From the NCBI GenBank assembly GCA_000263395.1, contig AJXE01000028.1, forward strand, positions 1 through 42,942: a DNA stretch of 42,942 nucleotides. Direction: 5' to 3'. The notes under the pieces are model-generated. The model was not told the origin of the DNA. It did not search any database and saw only the letters and a list, made by a program, of their open reading frames with translations. Each line of letters begins with the position of its first letter. Positions within the stretch are counted from its first letter, which is position 1. The position numbers were made by a program, and so were the translations under genes. Of the stretch, positions 8,736 to 23,528 are shown piece by piece. The stretch comes from Stutzerimonas stutzeri TS44 (lineage in GTDB: Bacteria > Pseudomonadota > Gammaproteobacteria > Pseudomonadales > Pseudomonadaceae).

Positions 8736-10103
8736 TTACGGCTGCTTCTTCTTCACTGGCCGCTGCCAACCCTCGATATTGCGCTGACGCCCGCGGCCGA
8801 GGCCGAGGGTGTGCGCAGGCACGTCCTCGGTGATCACCGAACCGGCGCCGGTGGTGGCGCCGTCGCCGAGGTTGAGCGGCGCGACCAGCGAGCTGTTGGA
8901 GCCGATGAACACGTCCTCGCCCATCACCGTGCGGAACTTGTTGGCGCCATCGTAGTTGCAGGTGATGGTGCCGGCGCCGATGTTGGTCCGCGCACCGATC
9001 TCGGCGTCGCCCAGGTAGCTCAGATGGCCTGCCTTGGCACCCTCGCCGAGCACCGCGTTCTTCAGTTCGACGAAATTGCCGACGTGCGCCTGGCGGCCGA
9101 GCACCGCGCCGGGACGCAGCCGGGCGAACGGTCCGCAGTCGGCGCCCTCGCCCACCTCGGCGCCTTCCAGGTGCGAATTGGCCTTGATGATCGCGCCCTT
9201 GCGCAGGACGCTGTCCTTGATCACGCAATTGGCGCCGATCTGCACGTCATCCTCGATCACCACGCGGCCTTCAAGGAGCACGTTGACGTCGATCAGCACG
9301 TCGCGCCCGACCGTGACCTCGCCCCGCAGGTCGAAACGCGCCGGATCGCGCAGGGTGACGCCCTGCGCCATCAGCCGCCGCGCCGCACGCAGCTGGTAGT
9401 GGCGCTCCAGTTCGGCGAGCTGGATGCGGTCGTTGGCGCCCTGCACCTCCATCGCATCCAGCGGTTGCTCGGTGGCGACGCGCAGGCCATCGGCCACCGC
9501 CATCGCGATCACGTCGGTCAGGTAGTACTCGCCCTGCGCATTGCTGTTGGACAGTCGCCCCAGCCATTCACCGATCCGCGCGCCCGGTACGGCGAGAATG
9601 CCGGTATTGCCTTCGCGGATCGCGCGCTGCGCGGCGCTGGCATCCTTGTGCTCGACGATGGCCTGCACCTCACCCTGCGCGTCGCGCACGATGCGGCCGT
9701 AGCCGGTCGGATCAGTCAGCTCGACGGTGAGCAGGGCGAGCTGGTCGGGGCCGACCTTGTGCAGCAGGCGCTGCAGGGTATCGGTTTCGATCAGCGGCAC
9801 GTCGCCATAGAGGATCAGCACCCGCTCGGCCGTCAGGTTCGGCAGCGCCTGCGCCACCGCGTGGCCGGTACCGAGCTGCTCGGCCTGCACGACATAGCTC
9901 AGATCGTCACCCGCCAGGCGCTGGCGTACCTGTTCGGCACCGTGGCCGATCACCACCTGGATGCTCTTGGGCTGCAGGGCGCGGGCGGTGTCGATGACGT
10001 GGCCGAGCATGGACTGGCCAGCCACCGGATGCAGGACCTTCGGCAGGGCGGAACGCATGCGGGTGCCCTGACCAGCGGCGAGGATGACGATATCGAGAGA
10101 CAT
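8736..10103 (-). CDS. glmU: Bifunctional GlcNAc-1-P uridyltransferase / GlcN-1-P acetyltransferase
   Basis: GlmU carries out the last two steps to UDP-GlcNAc: acetylation of glucosamine-1-phosphate and its uridylylation. The 455-aa length is standard. The N-terminal Rossmann-type pyrophosphorylase domain opens with [18 protein letters not shown], with the Mg/UTP segment LYGDVPLI near residue 100. From about residue 250 the left-handed beta-helix hexapeptide repeats of the acetyltransferase are seen ([15 protein letters not shown] onward). The catalytic-loop region includes [11 protein letters not shown]. Together with glmS it brackets glmR, so the UDP-GlcNAc genes are clustered. The atp operon terminator lies upstream. 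Confidence 0.97.
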   Translation of the reverse strand: MSLDIVILAAGQGTRMRSALPKVLHPVAGQSMLGHVIDTARALQPKSIQVVIGHGAEQVRQRLAGDDLSYVVQAEQLGTGHAVAQALPNLTAERVLILYGDVPLIETDTLQRLLHKVGPDQLALLTVELTDPTGYGRIVRDAQGEVQAIVEHKDASAAQRAIREGNTGILAVPGARIGEWLGRLSNSNAQGEYYLTDVIAMAVADGLRVATEQPLDAMEVQGANDRIQLAELERHYQLRAARRLMAQGVTLRDPARFDLRGEVTVGRDVLIDVNVLLEGRVVIEDDVQIGANCVIKDSVLRKGAIIKANSHLEGAEVGEGADCGPFARLRPGAVLGRQAHVGNFVELKNAVLGEGAKAGHLSYLGDAEIGARTNIGAGTITCNYDGANKFRTVMGEDVFIGSNSSLVAPLNLGDGATTGAGSVITEDVPAHTLGLGRGRQRNIEGWQRPVKKKQP

Positions 10104-10183
10104 GACGGTGATCCTGAACGGTTAGGCGCCGTCCGCTGACCGGGCAGGTCGGTCGCCGGTACGGACAGAATGATGGAAAAAGA

Positions 10184-10209
10184 AAAAGGGTAGCCAAGGC
10201 TACCCTTTT
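10184..10209 (-). terminator. Intrinsic terminator of the ATP synthase operon
   Basis: A perfect 12-bp inverted repeat (AAAAGGGTAGCC / GGCTACCCTTTT) with a 2-base centre lies 28 bp past the atpC stop codon. On the minus strand it is followed by TCTTTTTCC, giving a U-rich tail. The arms are A/T-flanked on both sides, so it may also act on the other strand. Confidence 0.9.
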
Positions 10210-10237
10210 ACTCGTACGCGATGAAGTCGCGGATCGA

Positions 10238-10666
10238 TCAGTGCCGACCGTACTTCTTGCGCAGTGCCTCGATGGTCCGCAGCTGGGCAGCGGCCTCGGC
10301 GAGACGAGCGGCGGCGGAACCGTAATCGAATTCCGCGCCCTTCTCGTTCAGCGCCTTTTCCGCGGCCTTGACCGCAGCCTGCGCGGCGGCCTCGTCAAGG
10401 TCCTTGGCGCGCGTGGCGGTATCGGCGAGCACCTTCACCATGTTCGGCTGCACTTCGATGAAGCCGCCGGAGATGTAGAAGATCTCTTCGTCACCACCCT
10501 GCTTGATCACCCGCACCGGACCGGGCTTGAGATCGGTCAGCAGTGGCGCGTGGCCCGGCAGGATGCCGATGTCACCCAGGTTGCCGTGAGCGACGACCAT
10601 TTCCACCAGCCCCGAGAACAGCTCTTCTTCCGCGCTGACGATGTCGCAGTGGACTGTCATAGCCAT
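10238..10666 (-). CDS. atpC: F1Fo ATP synthase subunit epsilon
   Basis: Epsilon is part of the central stalk and inhibits F1 when ATP is low. The 142-aa protein has the N-terminal beta-sandwich ([36 protein letters not shown]) and a C-terminal helical hairpin ending [12 protein letters not shown] 10666 is preferred because GAGG lies 7 bases upstream; a second ATG occurs two codons later. It is the last gene of the atp operon. The 75-bp gap to atpD is GC-rich and can form a stem around GGCCGGCC. Confidence 0.97.
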   Translation of the reverse strand: MAMTVHCDIVSAEEELFSGLVEMVVAHGNLGDIGILPGHAPLLTDLKPGPVRVIKQGGDEEIFYISGGFIEVQPNMVKVLADTATRAKDLDEAAAQAAVKAAEKALNEKGAEFDYGSAAARLAEAAAQLRTIEALRKKYGRH

Positions 10667-10741
10667 ACATATGCCTCGGTAATCGGCCCGGCCGGCCGAG
10701 GCCGGTCAGGCTGGATCGGCGCCCGCGAACGGGCGCGCCAG

Positions 10742-12148
<1,407 letters not shown>

Positions 12149-13015
12149 TTAAACCGCGGCAGCGCCGCCGACGATTTCCGAAATTTCCTGAGTGATCGCA
12201 GCCTGACGGGCCTTGTTGTAGACCAGTTGCAGGTCGCTGATGAGCTCACCGGCGTTGTCGGTTGCGCTCTTCATGGCAATCATCCGCGCGGCCTGTTCGG
12301 CTGCACCGTTCTCAACCACCGCCTGATAGGTCTGGGACTCGATGAAGCGAACCAGCAGGGCATCCAGCAGTTGCTGGGCATCCGGCTCGTAGAGGTAGTC
12401 CCACTGACCCTTCTTGACCGGCTCGGCGTTCGCGTCTGCCGCCAGGGGCAGCAACTGGTCGACCGCCGGCTTCTGGGTCATGGTGTTGATGAACTTGTTG
12501 GATGCCAGGTACAAGCGATCGATACGGCCTTCGTTGAAGCCGTCCAGCATGACCTTGACGCTACCGATCAGATCGTTGATCGACGGTGCCTCGCCCAGGT
12601 TGCCGATCGCCGCGACGACGTTGCCGCCGAAGCTGCGGAAGAAGCTTGCGCCCTTGTTGCCGATCACGCACAGGTCGACCTCGACCCGCTGGTCGTGCCA
12701 TTCCTTCATGTTCTTGATCAGGGCCTTGAACAGGTTGATGTTCAGACCACCGCACAGACCACGATCGGTCGACACGACGATATAGCCGACACGCTTGACC
12801 GGACGCTCCACCATGAACGGATGACGGTATTCCGGGTTGGCATTGGCCAGATGGCCAATCACCTGCCGGATCCGCTCCGCGTAGGGACGGCTGGCCGCCA
12901 TGCGCTGCTGAGCCTTGCGCATCTTGCTGACCGCCACCTTTTCCATGGCGCTGGTGATCTTCTGCGTGCTTTTGATGCTCGCAATCTTGCTGCGAATCTC
13001 TTTTGCGCCTGCCAT
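12149..13015 (-). CDS. atpG: F1Fo ATP synthase subunit gamma
   Basis: Gamma is the rotating shaft inside the alpha3beta3 ring. The 288-aa protein has the two long terminal helices that form the coiled coil: [20 protein letters not shown] at the start and [20 protein letters not shown] near the end. The central domain contains [11 protein letters not shown], a family signature. Length is typical (286-288 aa). It lies between atpA and atpD in the conserved order. Confidence 0.97.
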   Translation of the reverse strand: MAGAKEIRSKIASIKSTQKITSAMEKVAVSKMRKAQQRMAASRPYAERIRQVIGHLANANPEYRHPFMVERPVKRVGYIVVSTDRGLCGGLNINLFKALIKNMKEWHDQRVEVDLCVIGNKGASFFRSFGGNVVAAIGNLGEAPSINDLIGSVKVMLDGFNEGRIDRLYLASNKFINTMTQKPAVDQLLPLAADANAEPVKKGQWDYLYEPDAQQLLDALLVRFIESQTYQAVVENGAAEQAARMIAMKSATDNAGELISDLQLVYNKARQAAITQEISEIVGGAAAV

Positions 13016-13065
13016 TTGACACCTATCGGGTTAGCAGGCGGGAGCCTTGCGGCTCCCGCTGCGGC

Positions 13066-14610
13066 TTACCAGCTCTGCGTGGCCTTGAACTTCTCGATGC
13101 CAGCCTTGAGGCCTGCGTCGATTTCGTCGTTGAAGTCACCCTTAACGTTGATCTTCGCCATCAGGTCGGCGCAATCGCGGTTGAAGAAGGCGATCAGGGC
13201 CTGCTCGAAGGCGCCGACTTTCTTCACGTCGACGTCGCTCAGGAAGCCGCGCTCGGCAGCGTACAGGGACACCGACATCTCAGCGATGGACATCGGCGCG
13301 TACTGCTTCTGCTTCATCAGCTCGGTGACGCGCTGACCATGCTCGAGCTGCTTGCGGGTCGCTTCGTCCAGGTCCGAGGCGAACTGCGCGAACGCAGCCA
13401 GTTCACGGTACTGGGCCAGCGCGGTACGGATGCCGCCGGACAGCTTCTTGACGATCTTGGTCTGCGCCGCACCACCCACGCGCGATACCGAGATACCGGC
13501 GTTGACCGCCGGACGGATACCGGCGTTGAACATGGCCGATTCCAGGAAGATCTGACCGTCGGTGATCGAGATCACGTTGGTCGGAACGAACGCGGAAACG
13601 TCGCCCGCCTGGGTTTCGATGATCGGCAGCGCGGTCAGCGAACCGGTCTTGCCGGTTACCGCACCATTGGTGAACTTCTCGACATATTCCTCGGACACGC
13701 GCGAGGCGCGCTCCAGCAGGCGGCTGTGGAGATAGAACACGTCGCCCGGGTAGGCTTCGCGTCCCGGCGGACGGCGCAGCAGCAGGGAAATCTGGCGGTA
13801 GGCCACGGCCTGCTTGGACAGATCGTCATAGACGATCAGCGCGTCTTCGCCGCGGTCGCGGAAGTACTCGCCCATGGTGCAGCCGGAGTACGGAGCCAGG
13901 TACTGCAGGGCAGCGGACTCGGACGCCGAAGCGGCAACGATGATGGTGTTCTGCAGCGCGCCGTGCTCTTCCAGCTTGCGCACCACGTTGGCGATGGTCG
14001 ACTGCTTCTGACCGATGGCCACGTAGACGCAGCGGATGCCGCTGTTGCGCTGGTTGATGATGGCGTCGATGGCCATCGCGGTCTTGCCGATCTGGCGGTC
14101 ACCGATGATCAGCTCGCGCTGGCCACGGCCGACCGGGATCATGGCGTCGACCGACTTGTAGCCGGTCTGCACCGGCTGGTCGACCGACTTACGCCAGATC
14201 ACGCCCGGCGCGACTTTCTCGACCGCATCGGTCAGCTGGGCGTTGATCGGGCCCTTGCCGTCGATCGGGTTGCCCAGGGCGTCGACCACGCGACCCAGCA
14301 GCTCCGGACCTACCGGAACTTCGAGGATGCGGCCGGTGCACTTGGCGCTCATGCCTTCGGTCAGGCCCAGGTAGTTACCCAGAACCACGGCACCGACGGA
14401 GTCCTGCTCCAGGTTCAGTGCCATGCCGAAGATGCCGCCAGGGAACTCGATCATCTCGCCGTACATGACGTCGGCCAGACCGTAGATACGTACGATGCCG
14501 TCGGAAACGCTGACGACGGTGCCCTCGTTACGGGCTTGAGCGGCGACATCGGATTTCTCGATGCGCTGCTTGATGATTTCACTAATCTCGGAAGGATTCA
14601 GTTGCTGCAT
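13066..14610 (-). CDS. atpA: F1Fo ATP synthase subunit alpha
   Basis: Alpha is the non-catalytic nucleotide-binding subunit of F1. The 514-aa protein begins [20 protein letters not shown] and has the P-loop GDRQIGKT within a REL(I)IGDRQ segment. Walker B is [12 protein letters not shown] and the Arg-finger region reads [21 protein letters not shown] ([12 protein letters not shown]). Length and order are standard. It is 15 bp from atpH. Confidence 0.98.
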   Translation of the reverse strand: MQQLNPSEISEIIKQRIEKSDVAAQARNEGTVVSVSDGIVRIYGLADVMYGEMIEFPGGIFGMALNLEQDSVGAVVLGNYLGLTEGMSAKCTGRILEVPVGPELLGRVVDALGNPIDGKGPINAQLTDAVEKVAPGVIWRKSVDQPVQTGYKSVDAMIPVGRGQRELIIGDRQIGKTAMAIDAIINQRNSGIRCVYVAIGQKQSTIANVVRKLEEHGALQNTIIVAASASESAALQYLAPYSGCTMGEYFRDRGEDALIVYDDLSKQAVAYRQISLLLRRPPGREAYPGDVFYLHSRLLERASRVSEEYVEKFTNGAVTGKTGSLTALPIIETQAGDVSAFVPTNVISITDGQIFLESAMFNAGIRPAVNAGISVSRVGGAAQTKIVKKLSGGIRTALAQYRELAAFAQFASDLDEATRKQLEHGQRVTELMKQKQYAPMSIAEMSVSLYAAERGFLSDVDVKKVGAFEQALIAFFNRDCADLMAKINVKGDFNDEIDAGLKAGIEKFKATQSW

Positions 14611-14625
14611 GCCATGACCCTCAAA

Positions 14626-15162
14626 TCAGGATTTCAACGATTCGGCCAACTGGCTCAGTTTGCCGCGGACCGAACCGTCGACAACCACATCACCGGCGCG
14701 AATCAACACGCCGCCGATCAGCGCAGGGTTCACGACCTGCTGGAGGTTGACGGTACGATCTAGCCGCTTCGACAGGGCGGCAGCCAAAGTTTGGAGTTGC
14801 GCATTGCTGAGCTCGAAGGCGGTTTCAACCTCTGCCTCGAGCGTTTTCTCGGCTTGCGCCTTGATGTCCTCGTACAGCTCCCACACGGTCGGCAGGACCG
14901 TCAGGCGATCGTTTTCGCCAAGGGTCTGGACGTAGTTGCGGAACGCTTCGTCGGCATCGTTGCCAAGCAGACACACCAGTTCCTGAACCTTGCTTGCGCT
15001 GGTCAGGCGGGGGTCGGTCAGCAACGCCGCGACTTCAGGGACTTCAACAGCGATGGCGGCCAGGTTGAGCATCTTCGACCAGGAATCGGTCTGTCCGGCC
15101 GCGCTGGCGAACTCGAAAGCGGCTTTCGCGTAAGGCCGAGCAAGCGTCTGGGTATTGATCAT
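14626..15162 (-). CDS. atpH: F1Fo ATP synthase subunit delta
   Basis: Delta (OSCP homologue) joins F1 to the peripheral b-stalk. The 178-aa protein begins with the six-helix N-terminal domain (TLARPYAKAAFEFA) and ends with the family signature NPALIGGVLIRAGDVVVDGSVRGKL-like C-domain (LIGGVLIRAGD, DGSVRGKL). ATG 15162 is 12 bp after atpF. Confidence 0.97.
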   Translation of the reverse strand: MINTQTLARPYAKAAFEFASAAGQTDSWSKMLNLAAIAVEVPEVAALLTDPRLTSASKVQELVCLLGNDADEAFRNYVQTLGENDRLTVLPTVWELYEDIKAQAEKTLEAEVETAFELSNAQLQTLAAALSKRLDRTVNLQQVVNPALIGGVLIRAGDVVVDGSVRGKLSQLAESLKS

Positions 15163-15174
15163 CGCTTGCCTCGC

Positions 15175-15645
15175 TTAGAGTTGGGAGGCCAGTTTTTCGA
15201 CCAGCTCGTTGTGCACCTTGGCGTCCACCTGGGACTCCAGGATCTTCTCCGCACCGGCGACGGCCAGAGCCGCTACCTGACTGCGCAGTTGGTCCCTGGC
15301 ACGGTTCACTTCCTGTTCGATCTCGGCGCGCGCACCGGCGACCAGACGCTCGCCTTCGACACGTGCCTGCTGCTTGGCTTCCTCGATGATCGAGTTGGCG
15401 TGCTTGTTCGCCTGCTCGAGAATCTGGGCAGCCTGCTCCTTGGTCTCACGCAGGGTGTTGGACACCTTGTCCTGAGCCAGCTTCAGGTCTTGTTGCGCAC
15501 GGCCTGCCGCATCCAGCCCTTCGGCGATCTTCTTCTGGCGTGCGCTCATGGCGGCCGTGATCGGCGGCCAGACGAGCTTCATGCAGAACCAGACGAAGAT
15601 AGCGAAGGCGAGCGTTTGACCGAACAGCGTCAAGTTAATGTTCAC
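15175..15645 (-). CDS. atpF: F1Fo ATP synthase subunit b
   Basis: Subunit b is the membrane-anchored peripheral stalk. I place the start at GTG 15645, giving [16 protein letters not shown] and a 156-aa protein of standard length. The frame is open further upstream, but that extension is atypical. One transmembrane helix (residues 5-25) is followed by a long charged Ala/Gln/Glu-rich coiled coil ([28 protein letters not shown]). GAGG lies upstream. It is the third gene after atpE and atpB in the Fo part of the operon. Confidence 0.95.
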   Translation of the reverse strand: MNINLTLFGQTLAFAIFVWFCMKLVWPPITAAMSARQKKIAEGLDAAGRAQQDLKLAQDKVSNTLRETKEQAAQILEQANKHANSIIEEAKQQARVEGERLVAGARAEIEQEVNRARDQLRSQVAALAVAGAEKILESQVDAKVHNELVEKLASQL

Positions 15646-15697
15646 AGCGATATACCTCGTGCTATCTCGTTCAACGCGGGAGTCATTCCACGGCGAC

Positions 15698-15718
15698 GGG
15701 GTTCGCCCGGCGAACCCC
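15698..15718 (-). other. Stem-loop between atpE and atpF
   Basis: GGGGTTCGC and GCGAACCCC form a perfect 9-bp stem with a 3-base loop, in the 93-bp untranslated gap between the atpE stop and the atpF start. There is no T-tract, so it is more likely an mRNA-processing or stabilising hairpin than a full terminator. Confidence 0.65.
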
Positions 15719-15738
15719 ATCTCAAACCGGAAAAATGC

Positions 15739-15981
<243 letters not shown>

Positions 15982-16021
15982 CTAGGGGGGTTTAAGGTTT
16001 TTCGGTTAAAGCGTTGCGTTT

Positions 16022-16891
<870 letters not shown>

Positions 16892-17293
16892 TCAATGCTT
16901 CGGATTGTTTTTCATCAGCAGGAGTGCACTCGCGCCGACACCCAGTACCAGCAGGTAGCCGGTGAACAGGGCGATCGGTTCGAGTGGCCTCACCCCTACA
17001 AACACCAGCGCGAAAAGCGCTGCTGCCAGAATCTGTTTACCCATCTCGCCGGACCAGAAGGACTGAATGATCGCCCTGGTCGAGCGTGCGCCAAAATAAC
17101 GGAATGCCTTGTAGGCGAAATACAGATTCGCCAACCAGGCAATCAGCCCGCCGAGCAACGCCGAATAACCGGCGACGATGCCGAAAACCATTCCACAAAG
17201 GACTGCGGCCGCCAGGGCTGCCAATGCCTGTATCTGCAACACGCGAACGGCCGGCAAACGGTGCAAGGGCGTCTTGTTGCGTATGTTCACCAA
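16892..17293 (-). CDS. atpI: ATP synthase assembly protein AtpI
   Basis: AtpI is a small membrane protein that helps c-ring assembly. It is about 133 aa with four predicted transmembrane segments (ALAALAAAVLCGMVFGIVA; ALLGGLIAWLANLYF; ILAAALFALVFVGV; PIALFTGYLLVLGVGA). The start is uncertain: TTG 17293 and GTG 17290 are adjacent, and no strong ribosome-binding site is visible for either. It is the promoter-proximal gene of the atp operon. Confidence 0.88.
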   Translation of the reverse strand: MVNIRNKTPLHRLPAVRVLQIQALAALAAAVLCGMVFGIVAGYSALLGGLIAWLANLYFAYKAFRYFGARSTRAIIQSFWSGEMGKQILAAALFALVFVGVRPLEPIALFTGYLLVLGVGASALLLMKNNPKH

Positions 17294-17355
17294 AAAACCA
17301 TCGCTGGCGGCGAGGCCGCGCCGGGCGCGTTTGCGCAGTCCAAAAAAGCGCGGCG

Positions 17356-17384
17356 AGTATAGGAGCAGGACCCACCGCGTTCAA
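17356..17384 (-). promoter_or_regulatory. Sigma-70 promoter of the atp operon
   Basis: On the minus strand TTGAAC (17384-17379) and TATACT (17361-17356) are separated by exactly 17 bases, close to consensus. The expected start is near 17349, about 55 bases before atpI. It lies in the 134-bp atpI-parB gap. Confidence 0.8.
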
Positions 17385-17427
17385 CTGCCGGGTAGTAAAT
17401 TCCGATCAGTACTACAAAAACTTTGTG

Positions 17428-18300
17428 TCAGCGGATGTGTGCAAGCACGCCCTGTAGTTCATCCAGCGAGTTGTAGCGGATCACCAGTTGGCCCTTGCCC
17501 TTCTGACCATGCTTGATCTGTACCGGAGAGCCCAAGCGCTCGGCCAGGCGCTGTTCCAGACGGCTGATGTCCGGGTCGGCCTTGACGGCGCTTTTCGTCG
17601 CCGGCTTGCCGCTCAGCCACTGGCGCACCAGTGCCTCGGTCTGTCGTACCGTCAATCCGCGTGCGACAACATGCCGCGCGCCGTCGATCTGCTGTTCGGC
17701 CGGCAGGCCGAGCAGGGCGCGGGCGTGGCCCATCTCCAGGTCGCCATGCGACAGCAGCGTCTTGATCTCCTCGGGCAGGGCGATCAGGCGCAGCAGGTTG
17801 CTGATCGACACCCGCGACTTGCCGACCGCATCGGCGAGCTGCTGCTGGGTCAGCTGGAATTCCTGCTGCAGGCGTTGCAAGGCCACCGCCTCCTCGATGG
17901 GATTGAGGTCCTCGCGCTGGATGTTCTCGATCAGCGCCATCGCGATCGCGGCTTCATCGGGAATATCGCGTACCAGCGCCGGGATGCTGTCCTTGCCGGC
18001 CTGCTGACTGGCGCGCCAGCGGCGTTCGCCGGCGATGATTTCGTAGCGGCCGCCGACGATCGGGCGCACCACGATCGGCTGCATCACGCCCTGGCTGCGG
18101 ATCGATTGCGCCAGTTCCTCGAGGGCCGTCGGGTCCATGTCCCGGCGTGGCTGGTACTTGCCGCGTTGCACGAGGTCCAGTGGCAGGTGTTGCAACTCGC
18201 GGTCGTCGAGGCGCACGGCCTCTTCCTGCATCGCCGCGACCGTGGCGCCGCCGAGCAGGGCATCCAGCCCGCGTCCGAGCCCTCGTTTCTTGGTTGCCAT
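17428..18300 (-). CDS. parB: Chromosome-partitioning protein ParB
   Basis: ParB binds parS, spreads as a CTP-dependent clamp and directs origin segregation with ParA. The 290-aa protein opens ATKKRGLGRGLDALLGG. It has the nuclease-like/CTPase segment with KYQPRRDMD and GERRWRAS (the arginine patch), a central helix-turn-helix (LTQQQLADAVGKSRVSISNLLRL) and a C-terminal dimerisation domain. It follows parA by 9 bp. Two parS sites are present in recF about 11 kb away. Confidence 0.97.
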   Translation of the reverse strand: MATKKRGLGRGLDALLGGATVAAMQEEAVRLDDRELQHLPLDLVQRGKYQPRRDMDPTALEELAQSIRSQGVMQPIVVRPIVGGRYEIIAGERRWRASQQAGKDSIPALVRDIPDEAAIAMALIENIQREDLNPIEEAVALQRLQQEFQLTQQQLADAVGKSRVSISNLLRLIALPEEIKTLLSHGDLEMGHARALLGLPAEQQIDGARHVVARGLTVRQTEALVRQWLSGKPATKSAVKADPDISRLEQRLAERLGSPVQIKHGQKGKGQLVIRYNSLDELQGVLAHIR

Positions 18301-18309
18301 GAAGATTCC

Positions 18310-19098
18310 TTATGCGAGAGCGCTGCGTGCGGCCTTGCGCTGGCGGCGCGACAACTCGCCGGCCAGTGCCAGATAGGCCATCGCGCCTTTGGATTGCTTG
18401 TCGTAGACCAGCGCCGGCATGCCGTGGCTCGGCGCCTCGGCCAGGCGCACGTTGCGCGGGATGACGGTGTCGTAGAGCTTGTCGCCGAAATGCGCCTTGA
18501 GCTGCGCGGAGACATCGGTGGTCAGGCTGCTGCGCGGGTCGTACATGGTGCGCAACAGGCCTTCGATGGTCAGGCTGGGATTGAGCAGCTGGGCGATGCG
18601 CTGGATCGAGTTGACCAGATCGCTCAGCCCCTCGAGCGCGTAATACTCGCACTGCATGGGGATGATCACGCCGTCAGCGGCGGTCAGCGCGTTGATGGTC
18701 AGCATCGACAGCGACGGCGGGCAGTCGATGAGGATGTAGTCGTAGTTCTCGCGCACCGGCGCCAGCGCCTCGCGCAGGCGGTTTTCCTTGGCCGGCAGGT
18801 TGAGCAGCGCCACTTCGGCGGCGGTGAGGTCGCGGTTGGCCGGCAGCAGCTGATAACCGCCGTGCTCGGAGAACTGCATGGCATCGACCAGGCTACATTC
18901 GCCGATCAGTACGTCGTAGATCGAGTACTCCAGGCTGAGCTTGTCCACGCCGCTGCCGGTGGTGGCGTTGCCCTGCGGATCGAGGTCGATCAGCAGCACC
19001 CGGCGCCGCGTCGCCACCAGCGACGCCGCCAGGTTGATGCAGGTGGTGGTCTTGGCGACACCGCCCTTCTGGTTGGCGATGGCGAATACTCTGGCCAT
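18310..19098 (-). CDS. parA: Chromosome-partitioning ATPase ParA
   Basis: ParA (Soj type) is a DNA-bound ATPase that moves ParB-parS complexes. The 262-aa protein starts MARVFAIANQKGGVAKTTT, containing the deviant Walker A KGGVAKTT; DLDPQGNATTG and YILIDCPPSL are the other nucleotide-site motifs. There is no N-terminal helix-turn-helix, which fits a chromosomal rather than plasmid ParA. It lies between rsmG and parB on the same strand. Confidence 0.97.
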   Translation of the reverse strand: MARVFAIANQKGGVAKTTTCINLAASLVATRRRVLLIDLDPQGNATTGSGVDKLSLEYSIYDVLIGECSLVDAMQFSEHGGYQLLPANRDLTAAEVALLNLPAKENRLREALAPVRENYDYILIDCPPSLSMLTINALTAADGVIIPMQCEYYALEGLSDLVNSIQRIAQLLNPSLTIEGLLRTMYDPRSSLTTDVSAQLKAHFGDKLYDTVIPRNVRLAEAPSHGMPALVYDKQSKGAMAYLALAGELSRRQRKAARSALA

Positions 19099-19131
19099 GA
19101 TCAGTCTCTGTCCCCGGTCATGAATCGTGGG

Positions 19132-19772
19132 TCACGAAGTGCGGCGCAGTATCAGCAGATGGCGCTGGCCTTGGCAACCGGGAACCTTGAGCACGTGGCA
19201 GGCCTCCAGCCGGAAGTCCGCGGGCAGTGCCTGCAGCTCGTCGTCCGGCTGCACGCCCTTCATCGCCAGCCAGCGCGTCTCGAGGCTGCCGAGGTGACGG
19301 GTCCAGGCGGCGAAATCCTGCAGCGCGCTGAAGGCGCGCGAGCTGATGCCGTCGAACACTGCATCCGGTCGATACTGCTCGACACGGCTGTGGATAACTT
19401 CGAGGTTGGCCAGGCCGAGTTCGAGCTTCACCTGGGTCAGGAAGCGGGTCTTCTTGCCGTTGGAATCCAGCAGGGTGAACGCGCGCTCGGGGAACATGAT
19501 CGCCAGCGGAATGCCCGGCATGCCGCCGCCGCTGCCCACGTCCAGCCAGCGCGTGCCGCCTACGGCGACGAAGGGCACCACGCTCAGGCTATCGAGCAGG
19601 TGGCGCGAGACCATCTCGTCAGGGTCACGCACGGCGGTCAGGTTGTAGGCCTTGTTCCACTTGATCAGCAGCGCCAGGTAGGCGAGCAGCTGCTGCTGGT
19701 GCCGCTCGCTCAGCTCGATGCCGAGCTCACGGGCGCCGCGCAGCAGTTCGGCGGCATGCGCATCACTGACCA

Positions 19773-19773
<1 letters not shown>
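19132..19773 (-). CDS. rsmG: 16S rRNA (guanine-527-N7) methyltransferase
   Basis: RsmG (GidB) methylates G527 of 16S rRNA using S-adenosylmethionine. The 213-aa protein has the SAM-binding loop [17 protein letters not shown] and the motif [18 protein letters not shown] upstream of it. The mnmG stop and rsmG start share one base (TGATG), so translation is coupled. The order mnmG-rsmG-parA-parB is conserved in pseudomonads. Confidence 0.97.
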
Positions 19774-21665
<1,892 letters not shown>

Positions 21666-21712
21666 CACGCACCTCGTGCCTGTTCAGATGGGGAAATTTC
21701 GGGAAGCCGCGA

Positions 21713-21718
21713 AGTATA
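21713..21718 (-). promoter_or_regulatory. Possible -10 element for mnmG
   Basis: TATACT on the minus strand lies 48 bases before the chosen mnmG start. The -35 region 17 bases away (TTCTTA) is weak, so this is only a tentative promoter. Confidence 0.35.
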
Positions 21719-21780
21719 GGCAGTTCGCCCCAGCATAAGAAGGGCTCTGGACAAAAAATGATCAACCAGGAGCCGGACGG

Positions 21781-21993
21781 TCAAGAAATACAAAAAAGAA
21801 GAAATTTATAAAGAGCTTGTTTATATGTTTATGTATGTGTGGCCGATTTTCTGTGGATAACCATCTGTAGCCCCCTTGGTGCATGGCCTGCGGAGGAAGA
21901 TAAGTCTGTGCGCTGGCTGGGATGTTCCGGTGCGACTCGCGTCATTAACCTGTGGATAGAAACTATGGTTATGCACAGTGCAGATTATCCACG
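21781..21993. other. AT-rich DnaA-box cluster between mnmG and mnmE
   Basis: The mnmG-mnmE gap (21666-22130) holds no gene. It contains an A/T-rich stretch (21781-21835), one perfect DnaA box TGTGGATAA at 21852-21860 and three single-mismatch boxes (21951-21959, 21969-21977 TTATGCACA, 21985-21993 TTATCCACG). The layout resembles the rpmH-dnaA gap, including AGAGCTTGT (21812-21820) shortly before the perfect box. It may be a second origin-like or DnaA-titrating site. Confidence 0.65.
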
Positions 21994-22052
21994 CATTTCA
22001 GGGCTTCTTATCGACTGCCTTCAGGGCGGGTTGTGCACAGGGTTCAGGACAC

Positions 22053-22080
22053 AAAAAAGGCACGCCTTGGCGGGCGTGCC
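22053..22080 (-). terminator. Intrinsic terminator after mnmE
   Basis: On the minus strand GGCACGCC and GGCGTGCC form an 8-bp stem with a 6-base loop, followed directly by TTTTTT. It is about 50 bp past the mnmE stop codon. Confidence 0.9.
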
Positions 22081-22130
22081 TGTCGGTCACAGCGGAAGGT
22101 CGGGCAGGTGGCGCGTTCGCGCCGGAGCAA

Positions 22131-23498
22131 TCACTTGCCGATGCAGAAGCTGGAGAAGATGCGTCCGAGCAGGTCGTCGGAGCTGAACGCCCCGGTGATC
22201 TCGCCCAGCGCCTGTTGCGCCAGGCGCAGGTCCTCGGCCAGCAGTTCGCCGGCGCCGGCCTGAGTCAGCTGGGCATGGCCGTGTTGCAGATACTGCTCGG
22301 CCAGGCGCAACGCATCGAGATGACGGCGGCGGGCGCTGAAGCTGCTTTCGGCGGTCTGCTCATAGCCCATGCAGTGCTTGAGGTGTTCGCGCAGCAGGTC
22401 GATACCTTCGCCCGCCCTGGCCGAAAGGCTGAGGGTGACGTGACCGTCGGCCGCCTGCTGCAGCACGACGGCCTCGCCGGTGAGGTCGGCCTTGTTGCGG
22501 ATCAGCGTGACCTTGTCCGGCTGCGGGCGGCTGTCGAGAAATTCGGGCCACAGCGCCAACGGATCGTCCGCTTCGGCCGCGCTGGCGTCGACCACCAGCA
22601 GCACGCGGTCCGCGCTGTCGATGGCCGCGAGCGCGCGCTCCACGCCGATGCGCTCGACCTGGTCATCGGTATCGCGCAGGCCGGCGGTGTCGAGCACGTG
22701 CAGCGGCATGCCATCGATGAGGATGTGCTCGCGCAGTACGTCGCGGGTGGTGCCGGCGATGTCGGTGACGATCGCCGCCTCCCGGCCGGCCAGCGCATTG
22801 AGCAGGCTGGATTTGCCGGCGTTCGGCCGCCCGGCGATGACCACCGTCATGCCGTCGCGCAGCAGCGCGCCCTGTCCGGCTTCGCGCAGTACTGTGGATA
22901 ACTCGCCGCGTACGCCCTCCAGCAGCTGGAGCACATGGCCGTCGGCGAGAAAGTCGATTTCCTCCTCGGGGAAGTCGATCGCCGCTTCGACGTAGATGCG
23001 CAGCTGTATCAGCCGTTCGGTGAGCTGGTGCACGCGCCGGGAAAACTCGCCCTGCAGCGAGCGCACCGCATTGCGCGCGGCCTGCGCCGAACTCGCCTCG
23101 ATGAGGTCGGCAATCGCTTCGGCCTGGGCCAGATCGAGCTTGTCGTTGAGAAAGGCCCGCTCGCTGAATTCCCCCGGCCGCGCCAGCCGCGCGCCAAGCT
23201 CCACGCAGCATTGCAACAGCACATCGAGCACCACCGGACCGCCGTGCCCCTGCAGCTCCAGCACGTCCTCGCCGGTAAACGAGTGGGGGCCGGGGAAGAA
23301 CAGCAGCAGCCCTTCGTCGATCACTTCGCCGTCGTTGGCATGGAACAGCCCGTAGTGGGCGTGGCGTGGTGTCGGTTCGCGACCGCTGAGGGTGATCGCC
23401 AGCGCGCGCGCGCGCGGTCCGGAGACCCTAACGATGCCCACGCCACCGCGTCCAGGCGCGGTGGCGACGGCGGCGATGGTGTCGCGAACGGTGCTCAT
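22131..23498 (-). CDS. mnmE: tRNA modification GTPase MnmE
   Basis: MnmE (TrmE) is the GTPase partner of MnmG in wobble-uridine modification. The 455-aa protein has the N-terminal folate-binding domain ([21 protein letters not shown]), an inserted G domain with P-loop [18 protein letters not shown] and RNKADLTG, and the C-terminal FCIGK motif whose cysteine is conserved. Length is standard. It is on the same strand as yidC, separated by a hairpin. Confidence 0.97.
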   Translation of the reverse strand: MSTVRDTIAAVATAPGRGGVGIVRVSGPRARALAITLSGREPTPRHAHYGLFHANDGEVIDEGLLLFFPGPHSFTGEDVLELQGHGGPVVLDVLLQCCVELGARLARPGEFSERAFLNDKLDLAQAEAIADLIEASSAQAARNAVRSLQGEFSRRVHQLTERLIQLRIYVEAAIDFPEEEIDFLADGHVLQLLEGVRGELSTVLREAGQGALLRDGMTVVIAGRPNAGKSSLLNALAGREAAIVTDIAGTTRDVLREHILIDGMPLHVLDTAGLRDTDDQVERIGVERALAAIDSADRVLLVVDASAAEADDPLALWPEFLDSRPQPDKVTLIRNKADLTGEAVVLQQAADGHVTLSLSARAGEGIDLLREHLKHCMGYEQTAESSFSARRRHLDALRLAEQYLQHGHAQLTQAGAGELLAEDLRLAQQALGEITGAFSSDDLLGRIFSSFCIGK

Positions 23499-23528
23499 GA
23501 CGGTTCTCCGATTGGCCGATCAAATAGC

